Made by a program: the position numbers and the translations under genes. Of a stretch of DNA of 64,000 nucleotides, positions 1 to 10,800 are shown piece by piece. Position 1 is the stretch's first letter, and every line of letters starts with the position of its first letter. The notes under the pieces were generated by a model. The model made no database searches and was not told the origin of the DNA. It worked only from the letters and a program-made list of their open reading frames with translations. This stretch comes from Apoderus coryli (taxonomy: Eukaryota; Arthropoda; Insecta; Coleoptera; Attelabidae), in contig OU452198.1 in NCBI GenBank assembly GCA_911728435.2, positions 12,434,001 to 12,498,000 on the forward strand, read 5' to 3'.

Positions 1-1310
1 TCTGCTATTTTTAAGAAGTACGTTTTTTTCTAACTTTTTTACCCCATTTTACACTTAATTCGTATGTCAATGTGGTCTAATTGTCTGGGTTAAATATTTT
101 AGGTTATGTTTAATTAAACGCACAAAAAATTAATCAACATTTCGGGTAACAAAATTGTTATGCTGCATGTTGTAGGTTATCTTATATCAAAGCTATATAT
201 AATTAGCCAATGTTTCTGTTATATTTGGATTTTTTTTTCGTTTTCACTATTTTTGACACTATTTTCAAACGCCTGTGTGAACCAGTTCATTTATGTAACA
301 TTTTTTAGGTTATATTCTATTACAACTATGAAAAATCATTCTGTATTTCGAATAAGCTTAGGAAGTATATATTTTTTTTTATATTTCGACCCTTTTTACA
401 CTATTTACGAACGCCTATGAAATCAAGTTATTTATAACACATTTTATAGGTTATATTCTATGAAAGCTATAAATAACTAGTCAATATTTCTGCTATTTTT
501 AAGAAGTACGTTTTTTTCTAACTTTTTTACCCCATTTTACACTTAATTCGTATGTCAATGTGGTCTAATTGTCTGGGTTAAATATTTTAGGTTATGTTTA
601 ATTAAACGCACAAAAAATTAATCAACATTTCGGGTAAGTTTAAGAACTATGATTTTTTTAATTTTTGAACCCTCTTTTAAACCCCTTGCCTACGCTCAAT
701 GTTAATCACCACCTATAAATATCCTGTGGTATTTTCGTGCCAAATATGATTAAAATCCGTTAAGTGGTTTTTGAGTTATCACGGATACAAATTTTTTCTG
801 GTCCTTCAATAGAGTTTTCACGGACGCCTATGGTACATTAATTTTTGTCATGTATTTTTAACACCAATTCAACTAGTTAAATATATATGTATTTTTTTAA
901 TAGTAGAAAAGGGGGTACCCTTTTCTACTATTTACGAACGTCTATGTAAATAATTTGTAAAATTTTATGCTGCTTTTTGTAGGTTATCTTAAGTATATCA
1001 AAGATATATACAATCAGTTAATTTTTCTTGTACATTTGGGAAACGATTTTTTTTCGTTTTTGACCCTTTTTTTAGACTATTTTCGAACGCCTGTGTAATC
1101 CAATTCTTTTATGGACTATTTTTTAGCTTATATTGTATCACAACTATGATATATATATATTTTATGTTTTAACCCCTTTTCCACTATTTACGAACTCCTA
1201 TGAAAGTAAGTTATTTATGACACATGTTATAGGTTATATTCTATCAAAACTATAAATAACTAGTTAATATTTCTGCTATGTTTAAAAAATACGTTTTTTT
1301 TTTTAATTTT
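1..1310. repeat. Degenerate tandem repeat block
   Basis: The first ~150 bases recur almost unchanged from 489 to about 636 (offset 488). A third, more diverged version of the motif block 'aggttatattctat ... aactata ... tttctgctat' lies around 1228-1290. In between, shorter blocks recur ('tttacgaacgcctatg', 'taggttatattctat'). No open frame recognised. It looks like a decayed long-period tandem array or the edge of a larger repeat lying outside the window. Confidence 0.6.
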
Positions 1311-1489
1311 ATTGCGAATTGCGACAAAAAACATGCAAACTTGCAATTTTTGACAACTAATTTCATATGAACTGTGAGCCGTTACTTCGTTGCTATGGTA
1401 ATAATCAACTGCATTTATCAAAACCATGCCTAACAGGATTTTCATAATTACAATGACAAAAACGACGTGATTTTTCCCGTCCTAGTCCG

Positions 1490-1800
1490 GGAAGTACCTA
1501 CTTCTACTACTGCCTGGCTGGGATTCGAACCCAGAACCTTTCGCATGCAAAGCGCACGCTCTATCAATGACGCCAAAACCATTTATCTAATTACTTTATT
1601 ATATTCTAATAAGAGTTATAAGTTCCAACTACGTAACTGGTGAAATTTTAACCGCAGTTCTCTCGAGAATTATGGGGGCTAACATAAAAAGTGACCTATC
1701 GCTGTTAAGCAGATAAAAAAATGCTTTAAAATGATGTATCTTGTGCGGGAAGGTAAAATATGACTACAATCGCATTATAGGAGTTTTCTGGTTTCCTTTT
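1490..1800 (-). repeat. Dispersed repeat with tRNA-Ala-like module, copy 1
   Basis: Read on the minus strand this stretch matches 56450-56952 on the plus strand: shared blocks are the 'gatacatcattttaaagc' segment, the 'cataattctcgaga' segment and, at the end, a tRNA-like module. The shared order of blocks in both copies shows that the tRNA-like part belongs to the repeat. The copy here lacks the GT-rich middle of the other one. Confidence 0.55.
1510..1583 (-). pseudogene. tRNA-Ala(TGC)-like sequence, part of a repeat
   Basis: The minus strand reads a D-arm-like 'gatagagcg', an anticodon arm with loop 'tttgcat' (anticodon TGC, alanine), and a perfect T arm (ctggg-ttcgaat-cccag). The 7 bases after the T arm do not pair with the expected 5' acceptor strand, so it is not a functional tRNA gene. 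It is the tRNA-derived module of the surrounding repeat. Confidence 0.5.
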
Positions 1801-1949
1801 GGTCAACTGCCGATAGATTTGAATGTACTTTTCCAACCCGGGACGATTTATCAGTATTCCGGCTTTCGCAAATCCAAAACAGAAAATGTTCCGCATGGGT
1901 GATGTAATGTATGTCCATATCTACTAATAACTAATTAAATCTATAATAC

Positions 1950-3520
1950 AGGAAATATGTAAACCATTAGTGCATATTGTTAACAACTCCTTCAGACGTG
2001 GCATTTTTCCACAGCAACTTAAACTAGAGCAGGCAATACCGGTATTCAAGAAGGGAGGTGAATCGAATATCGAAAACTATCGCCCAATACGTCTTCTGTC
2101 ATCCTTTTCAAAAATATTCGAAGGTTTAATGAGCAACCGCATAATGGATTTTTTCATAAATAATAAATTGATCGGGGTTTCGCAACATGGGTATATTAAA
2201 GGTAAATCGACTCAAACTGCGGTATTTGAATTTACAAAGCAAATTGTTAAATCAATGGAAGATGGTCATATATCGTTAGGAATGTTCTTAGATTTATCTA
2301 AAGCCTATAGCACAGTAAATCATCAGATTCTCTACACGAAATTGGAATTGTATGATATCCGGGACTCTGCTTTAATGTGGATTTGTTCATATTTAACAAA
2401 TAGACAGCAACAGGTGGTAATTAGAAATCAGCTAAATCAGGTACTTTAAAAAAAAACTGAAGTAAACATCGGTATTGCACAAGGGAGTGTGATAGGCCCA
2501 ATTCTTTTCCTTGTATACTTAAATGATCTTATAGACGTAAACAAATCGAATAAGGACACTAAAGTTGTAACTTATGCTGATGACACAAACCTGCTTATTA
2601 CCGCGAATACATTAGACAGCACACTCGAAAAGGCGGAATGCTTATTGCGAAACGTACAAAATTGGTTTACAAAAAATAGACTGGTTTTGAATAGCGAAAA
2701 AACAAAAATAATATTATTTAAAACGAAAAGAAAATTAATTATCCAGCCAGAAACAGTTGTAATTGACGATTCTTCATTTAACTTGAGTAAAAGTGCTAAA
2801 TTTTTAGGAATCGTTATTGATGACAATCTAACATGGGACGACCATATAAGCCACGTTGAAAAGAAACTAAACACTATCTGTTACAGTTTTAGAGTAATAT
2901 GTAAATATATAGACCTTGAAACTAAATTTATCATTTACCACTCAAACTTCGAGTCACATGTAAGATATATGGTATCGTGTTATACGGGGATGGCAGAAAT
3001 ATGTCAAAGTTATCAATATGCCAAAAAAGAATTTTGAGAATTATACTTAAATTAAATAGTAGAGAATCTTGTAGTGGTAAATTTAAAGCTAATAATTTGT
3101 TAACTGTCACAGGTATATATGTACAAGAATGTAATCTATTTTTTTATAAGAACGGAACCCTATTTGCGCAAAATTCTGGACAGACAGTATTTTCAACAAG
3201 GACATATAATTACACTTATCCTAGGCACAGACTTTCTGTAACATAGACTAGTGCATATTATAATTGTATTAAATATTATAACAATCTACCAAACCACATA
3301 AAATCAATACAAAATCTCAAACTATTTAAAAAAGAGCTATATAAGTTTCTAGTAAACATAGAACCAGATGATATTGAGGAATACATAAGTAATACTAATT
3401 TATAGCATGTCCATAATACCTAGTTAATTTCTTTCTATATAGTTTGTAAGACGTTATTTCATTTTATGTAACTTACATGATATTGAAATAAAGAACATTA
3501 TTATTATTATTACTACATTC
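1950..3520 (+). mobile_element. 5'-truncated non-LTR retrotransposon (LINE), reverse transcriptase remnant
   Basis: The frame from about 1952 to 2449 encodes reverse-transcriptase palm motifs ('YRPIRLLSSFSKIFE', 'HGYIKGKSTQTAV', 'FLDLSKAYSTVNH'). The frame at 2489-3037 continues with the 'GPILFLVYLNDLI' and 'YADDTNLL' catalytic box and the thumb ('KFLGIVIDDNLTWDDHI'). 2977-3246 continues the connection region in a third frame. A stop near 2447, a frameshift and the missing 5' half show it is dead. It ends with an AATAAA-like signal and a (TTA)n tail at about 3485-3515, typical of LINE 3' ends. The motifs resemble the Jockey/CR1 group; the exact clade is not resolved. Confidence 0.85.
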
Positions 3521-3569
3521 TTGTATGACTTTCAAATTTCGAATGTGTTGAAAAGGCCCCTGCCATCAA

Positions 3570-3765
3570 ATCTGTAGACGATCTCTATTCCCCACTGCTG
3601 TTGCATGACCGTCCCCACAAACATCGAAAACAAGGTCGGTGCAGGAAGCGAAGTACCCGGATGAATTTTTGGGGACATCCGTTGAGCCTCAATATCCTCC
3701 ACAGTGTCTCACGGTTAACGGAGTCGAACGCCTTGATTTTTGCTTAGAAGAGTGCCAACAAGCGG
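3570..3765 (-). mobile_element. Small LINE reverse-transcriptase fragment
   Basis: The minus strand encodes 'KAFDSVNRETLWRIL' followed by 'LNGCPQKFIRVLRFLH', the palm segment of a non-LTR reverse transcriptase of a different lineage from the LINE just upstream. Only about 60 codons remain before a stop, and no other domain is present. Confidence 0.65.
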
Positions 3766-3869
3766 TCAACATCTGGACAACATAATCTTTGCCAATTAAT
3801 TTTCTAAAACTTTCTCTACAAATTGTCGAAAAAATAACAAGATTATAACGTTTACTTTTTCTTATTGAA

Positions 3870-4395
3870 TATGTGGGAGGCAGAGGGCAAATTCGGCAGA
3901 ATTGGACATATCGCCATATGTCCATACTAGATATGCCAGATGCCGAAACAGTGATACAATTCGGCATCTGGATAATACCATTTGGAAAGATCCCGAAATG
4001 TGAAATGAAACTAATTAATTTTAATCTAGCTGTTTAGGCCTTTAGGCCTTAGAATTTTCACTTTAAATATGCGCACATGTTTTAAATCAAACAAATAATT
4101 TGTTATATGAGTTAACGTTAGATTATTTTATTATTTATTGCAACAAGAAGTACAAATTTTGTATTTACGATACAAAAACCACTAACAAACAAACTATACG
4201 TGAGCATTAATACAAAGATAATTTGAGGTTAAGTTGTTTATTTGTGATTCGATCAGCAACAGTCTATTATATAGATGCGCACTTCGCGACATGTCAGAAT
4301 TAAATTAGATGGCGAATTTCGGCATCTGGCACGTCTGGTATAGCCACATGGCCGCGGGCCGAATTCGCCATCTAACTCCAACAAATATATAAACA
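3870..4395. repeat. Imperfect inverted repeat around 'gccagatgccgaa'
   Basis: 3880-3965 and 4310-4390 carry inverted, diverged copies of the same block (cores 'atgccagatgccgaaa' and 'ttcggcatctggca'). A short hairpin ('ggacatatcgccatatgtcc') lies in the left arm at about 3903-3922. The right arm ends just before the first exon of gene A. It resembles a non-autonomous DNA element; no coding. Confidence 0.4.
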
Positions 4396-4498
4396 CCCCA
4401 CACCCTTTCTGGACATCTTGTATATTTATATTCTAAGCAAATCATAATTTTTGTAAATTTCAACTGACGTTGAATAATTTCAGTTTTTTTTTTTGCAG

Positions 4499-4808
4499 AA
4501 TATTGGAATATATCGGATTATAATATATTTCAATATGAAATACCTCACGAAGCATCATTGAAGATCAATTTTGATAACCAATATTGAAACACAGCAGCTA
4601 AAAATGTTATTGAAACAGTCCGGAATCAGAACGACAAATAATGTTGGAATTATTCCAATACAAGAAAAAGAAATAATACCTGAAGACAGAATCAGCACTG
4701 GGTGCAATACAGAGGATAGCCTTATTAGCTCTAGGACCAGTTCAGAAACAATTGATTCACAGCAAAAGTGCGTAGAGTGTTATGAAGACGTGAAAAACGT
4801 GAGATGTC
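4499..4808 (+). CDS. Gene A exon with start codon (coding from 4604)
   Basis: A polypyrimidine tract ending 'tttgcag' at 4498 suggests an upstream non-coding exon. The frame is closed by TGA at 4559; its first ATG, at 4604, is taken as the start. The coding part runs 68 codons plus one base to a strong donor (C|GTAAGT). Joining to 16616 gives '...VRC-P-YFKTVAG', leading directly into the first membrane helix. A nine-codon upstream ORF (4535-4561) precedes the start. The paralogue's first coding exon has the same length (205 nt) and phase, which supports this assignment. Confidence 0.7.
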
Positions 4809-7800
4809 GTAAGTAAATACAAGTTAACTTAATTTCGTAACAGGGCTTACTTAAGTGAATGTTAGAAGCAAAAAAATGCAGTGCGTTGGGTAAGTTTATT
4901 GGAATTAATAAAAATAATACAATATTGGAAATATTTCTATATAGGGTATTAAAATTTTCCAAAAAGTTTATTTAATTAGAACTTGTATTGGTAAAGAAAT
5001 GTTTTCGTAAAATGTAAACTAAATGCGACCATCCTGTACTTCAAATGGATAGATTTGGGCGGTTACAACAGTTAACCATTCAATATCAAATAAAGTAAAA
5101 TACCTAATTCTTAAGTCGGTTGATTTGCATATGAATTAAAATTTGTTGCACTCTAATGTTTCAATAATTGTCGGCCAACCTTTTTGCAAATAGAAAATTA
5201 TACTAAGCTGTTCATTTAAAAAACCAATGACTAACTTAGTAATCTGAACCAGGAACACAAATGTTTTAAATTATTCAAATGCTCTAATGAAAAATTCATA
5301 GCGCGAACTTCGTTTTGTTCTTTATTAGCAATAAATTTCAAATCAAATGCATCATGTTTTACTAAAATTTACTACATACGTAATTCGCACATTATGAACA
5401 TAAATCACATAAATCACATTATTGAGTATCGTAATTTGGCATAAATTTAATAATTTTGGTGGTAGTTCATTAAACTTAAAAAAGCATAACAAATTTAAAG
5501 ATTATATTAAAGCTGGCAGGGTTTTAGATAAGCTGATATCTAAAATCAACCATTCATTCCTCATCTAAAACAAACGTTTTCGGCGGCAATCGTACAAAAT
5601 TATTTAAACATTTTATGGTCGATTTTGTTATTTGAGCGTTGAACGCCAACCTTTAGGTTCTAGGTCTGATTTTTGTGACTGAAGATGTCCTATAAGCAAA
5701 TTGAAACACTTACTCATTTTCGAAAAATTAGTATATTCCTGAATTGCACCCCCATGGATCTACAGTCCCTAAAAGTTAGCATTTTCTACGAAATTGTTAA
5801 CGACGAATACCTACTCGCTTTGGCTCGGCTCGGCACCAACTTCAAACTGATTAGTAGATAACACATTACGCAAAGTATTACCACAGCATAATAAGTACAG
5901 CATTCCGAGTTCACGTTGGCACTTTGAACTAAACAATTTCAAACTGTGACGTATGACGCCGCCATTTTGGGTTAAAAGTCTGACTGACTAACCACCGTGG
6001 TTAGAAACCGAAAACTTTAAATATTTGTAGTCAGAACCTGACTTTTAACCCAAAATGGCGGCGTCATACGTAGTAACTGTATTTTTATTTTTGTAAAAAT
6101 ATTTAAGTACATACTAATATCGCTGTCAATTTCAGAGATATTTGTGGTGTGCCATAGTGATTGAAAACAGCCTTGAGTGGTGTTATCAGTTAAATGTTGA
6201 CATGATTGTGTGATTTTTAATAATAATAAACCCAATAATAATAAAGACTTTAAAAAAGACATTTTTACAAAAGTTGAAGCAGTGCTTCTTAACTTATATA
6301 AATTTAACTTATATTTTAGATTAAACCTATCTGAAAATTGATTTACATCGCTGGCCAAATTAAGTAGGTAGCTTATGGTTACAAATTAATTTGTTCAATT
6401 ACGTGTCAGACAGCGCTCTTAAACGAAAACCCCTGTAAACTTTTTATATTCTGGTAGAGCGTTGTAATATTTTGGAACCGTATAGGAAAATGACCGTGTT
6501 GAGTGTAGCGGTGGCGTAATGACAGTTTTATGAGGAATATTCACATCATACACAGATCCCCGGAACTTCAATCTTTCATATACGTATTCCGCCTTTTTCC
6601 ATCTGATGATTTTATTAATCAAAATTAATGAATGAAAATCCGACATTGTTTCATTCTTAACCAGCCGATTTCCTTAATCTTTCACCCCTATGAATTCCAC
6701 ATAGGTACAAGCCGTGTGCCTGAATCCGCTTATCAGCAATTTTAGTTAAACAAGGGCCATATTATATATTATATATTTTCAATAAAATAACCCCTAGGTG
6801 ATTGCGTTATCATGCTATCTCGACACGCGACAACTTGTGTTTATGTTTCACTTGCATTTAGTTTAAAAACATATTAGATACTGTCATTTCGTAATATAAA
6901 TTTTACGGTTATACAAATAGTTGTTATAAACGTAAAATTATCTAATATTCATCTTTATTTTTACTTATTACTCACCTAACAGCATCTTTCGAGAAGCGAA
7001 AAATTTTTTTAGAGCAAATGTACCGCTTATTGGGACAACATTTTGCAGCACACACATGTCCTTCGTGATTATTCATTGTATGAATCCCAAGACACGTTAA
7101 TAAAATTAAAATCCTTTTAATTCTCATGAGCACTATACCAAAAACACAGAATTAGATTACGTACACGCCGACAATGAACTATATATTGAACACAGGAGTG
7201 AACGATATCTATCTACGCCTATGCGTTTTAACCCATAATGGCGGCATGCGCGACGAGATGCGCAGTACGCCTCGCAAGCGAAGAGTCAGAATACTGTATT
7301 ATTTATTATACTGTGGTATTACGTGCATTGTCTTTTGAATTACATTTGTATTTTGTTACTTATCGTTTTTCAGTGACCTTTTCTGTTTTTTGAGTCGGTT
7401 GATATTTTTGTTTTTATATTTATGCAAAGGCGTAACATTCGGGGAGAAGCAAAAATCTAAAAGCTTACTTTGTTTAACACAAAAAGGGGTTCTTGTTAAA
7501 ATGTTCTAAATTTATTTGCAATCTAAGTTTTTAAAATGATAAGTAATTTTTAATGCACTTAATTAATGAAAAATGAAGACAAATAGCAGACACGACGGCC
7601 AAAATCTATAAAATGAAAGAAATAGAAAAACTAGAGATGAGGAAATAAAAGATACAAGACAAAAGAAAAACTCAAGAAGACATTATAACAAAATTGAGAA
7701 TAAATAAGTGAATTTGATGAAGGCTATCTATAAATAAATATAATAATGTAGAAATTATTTTGTGGCATAGCAAACAATCAAATACGTAGGTTACAAAATT

Positions 7801-10800
7801 GCTAAACACAAATCAAAACTGACGTGTCTGGATTTTTCTTAAAAATGTCCGACGGACACTCTGTATAAATATATTATTACCAATGTGAATGACGAATGAA
7901 TTTTATAAAATGCACACATTTGAAATTTGCTAATGCAAAAATTGTCACCTACGTATTAAATTTTGGACTTTATTGCAGGAGAGACAAGGGACTTTGTATA
8001 TTATTATTTATTATTAATTCCGATAGTAATTCCTAAAACATAAATGCATAAAAGGTGCCTTGAAAAGTAAAATGCGAGTTTGACACACAACTAAATCGTG
8101 CATGAGTAATATTGAATGCAAAAAACAGCCCTTTTACTTTAAACAGCCGATCGTGTTAATCACGTTCAAGGTTGTGCTCTATATATGGACATTCTTATTT
8201 CTGTCCGCAATAAAAAAATGTTATATTACGAGTATATTGAATACAAGTGCTGTCAAAAGAGAATTGAGAGAAGAACAGTTTTACAATAATAAAAATTCGG
8301 TTGTACGGCCCCAAAACTTTCCCGTGCGGGAAAGTAAAACATGTCTGTGTTGATTAGCATTATTTCATCGAAATTTTTTATATGTTTTGACTGCATGTAT
8401 TAGTACATATTTTAAGATTCCTTCGAAATATTATCCTCGCTAGCTCATTAAAGGATACCTATATATGAAAAGTATTTGTTCATAATATCAATGATAAGGC
8501 AGAATCGGATTTGTTCAAACAAAAATCCTGTCTCAAACGGTAGTGGACTTAATTTATTTCCTTTTTAATTATATTTTTATAAAAACAGGGGCTTTTTTTT
8601 TGTTAGGGTCCGTTCGACATGAGTCCCCGGTTTCACTGCAGCCTCATGGGCTTATTGTGAAAAAAGCAGGGGCTTACAGGGAGTGGGATTGGCTACTGTT
8701 CCGTCAAATATTCTTTCTTGGTTTGTATAAATACAAAGCCAAGAAACAAAAAAATCTAGCCATTTCTGTCGGCAACTTATCATCCTACTGCGGCCTAACC
8801 GTTAGATAGCCAAATGTCGTTTGCACGACTCAGCTTTTTATATATATTTTACCCTGGAAGACATTGGTTAGTTCCCATAAGAAAACGCATAATTTGGGCC
8901 ACCCTGTACAATTTTTTAACATTCCTTTGTTGATAAACTATCACCCACGATGACACAAGATTTACCTGTGTGTTTGCCAAATTTTGTCTTTGGTTTGAGA
9001 TCAGTTTTTTTTTTTCTGTCATTCAGCTATAGAGGTTGTTTGCGCCAAACCACTGACTCCATAGGGTCTGCTAAAGTAGCCCCAGAATTTATGAGCATGC
9101 GATCCAAGTAAGGAGAGCCGGGCCGGGTAGCCTAGACGGGATCATATAGTGACGACCGTCGAAGTGCAGCTCTGTGGAGCGCGGCTACAAGTTGGATGGG
9201 TGACCGTCTGGGGGGTTTATTAAAAAACGGACCTGGCGGGTGGCTCATCTAGGTTGTAGAATGAATGTTGTGTGATAGTAGAATGATAGTGAGTGCAGTA
9301 TGGTCCTGAAAAGGCACAATAAGCCTTCAAGGCTGAAGTACGCCATTCGAACACGCCGGGGGCTTAAGTGCGTACCGAGGTGTGCGAGTGGAGGACCAGA
9401 AGGATGTTAAAAAAAAAAAAAAAAAAAAAAAAGGAGAGTTTTATAGGCAAACAAAGCATCCTTGAGAGTAAAAAAAAAGAGTAAAAAAAGTCTGGAGTAT
9501 TTTGGTGTAACAAATCTATTAACATCGCCTTATTTGAAATTGGAAATTGTTGAGATTTTGAATTTATCAATTCTATCAGTGGTCTTCATAAATTAGGGGC
9601 AGTAAATCAAAGGGTTTTTGCAAAAACTTAAAATCTGTTGAACCCATTAAAGTAAATAAATAGGAATCCCGATATCTGAAACTGTCAAAGATTTTCAATT
9701 TAAATAGCACAAAACGCACTCTTGAAAAATCTTTACTTGTTAAAATTTCCATGGAGTTAATTTTCATGCCAATTGTTTTTGTTAAACATGCATTGCCTTG
9801 CCTGTTGTAAAAGTTAAACTATTCACGAAATACGACGAGTAATTTAAACGAAACTCAGGGAATTGAAATACAAATTATGCTAGAATGTGGTGATCGAACT
9901 TGAAATCAAAATCCTAAGGTTTGCGAAATGTTTAATGCTATGTATCCTGACACTGGTAGGTATATATCAATCAACGGTAAGCAGAATTGAAAAGAAATAA
10001 TTACATCTTCCTAGGGCTTGTCGACCTCCAAAATGCCAGAATAGTATATTAAGTATAAAGGGCGGTAAAGCATTCGTTGCAGCTCGCCGCTCGCTGTATA
10101 GACGCAAGAGTGAGCGAAGCGAGCGAGGGCAGCTATACAGCGAAGGGCTGCAGCGGCTTTACCGCCAGTGGTGCTTACAACTGTTTTTCGCCTGCCTCTT
10201 CATACTATAATATTAAACCAAAATAACTTTATTTTAATAATTAATTATTACTGTTATGAACTGACAGTTTTTGACAGTAATTAATGGGAGTATTTTTTGA
10301 CGTACGTGATAATAGGCGTTATCCTTTGACAAACTCAGATCAGATAAACTTATGTGACAGGCTCACATGTCAGTGTTGAGTATTTTAAATGTAGAAACAA
10401 ACTGTCAAATTATTATCGGAGCGTGTACGCTATAGAAATTTGATTTTAGAATCTTAGGTATATTTCAGTACTACAATAATAATTAAAAAGTGATTACCAA
10501 TTAATAATGGACAATTTTAAATAATTAAATGAGTTTAGCGGAATGGCAGACGACTACCTAAGTAAACTTTCTCAATTAATTGTCAACTTATCCTCTAGAT
10601 GGAATGCACATTAAGTTAAGTGAGTGAAAACTACTGATGTTAACGTTATTATTGGAAATCTAACAGTAGCGCCATCTATGAAAAAAAATAAAAAGAGCGG
10701 GCGCTAAATGGTCATTTAACGCCCGCATATGCGGGCGGTAAAATTCTGTTTAAGTGCAGGCAGGCGAAAATAGGCAATTAAACGTCCATTGAAGAAATTC

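Larger units (their letters stand above)
5855..7335. mobile_element. Putative DNA element with ~110-bp degenerate inverted ends
   Basis: The left end (about 5860-5985) and the right end (about 7220-7330) are inverted, diverged copies. Shared blocks are 'taccacag.ataataa' and 'gccgccatt.tgggttaaaa'. A second inverted copy of the left block at 6040-6075 makes a ~35-bp hairpin with 5946-5986. The interior holds a LINE fragment and two possible minus-strand exons. No transposase was recognised, so the element is non-autonomous or the inverted copies have another origin. Confidence 0.45.

Noticed and set aside
1510..1583. Functional tRNA-Ala gene
   Set aside because: The T arm and anticodon loop look right, but the acceptor stem does not pair, the D arm is irregular, and the sequence is embedded in a repeat whose other copy is truncated.
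9140..9215. 5S rRNA gene
   Set aside because: Only the 3' half matches well, and it is followed by a non-5S body, a poly-A tail and a target duplication, so it is the head of a SINE.
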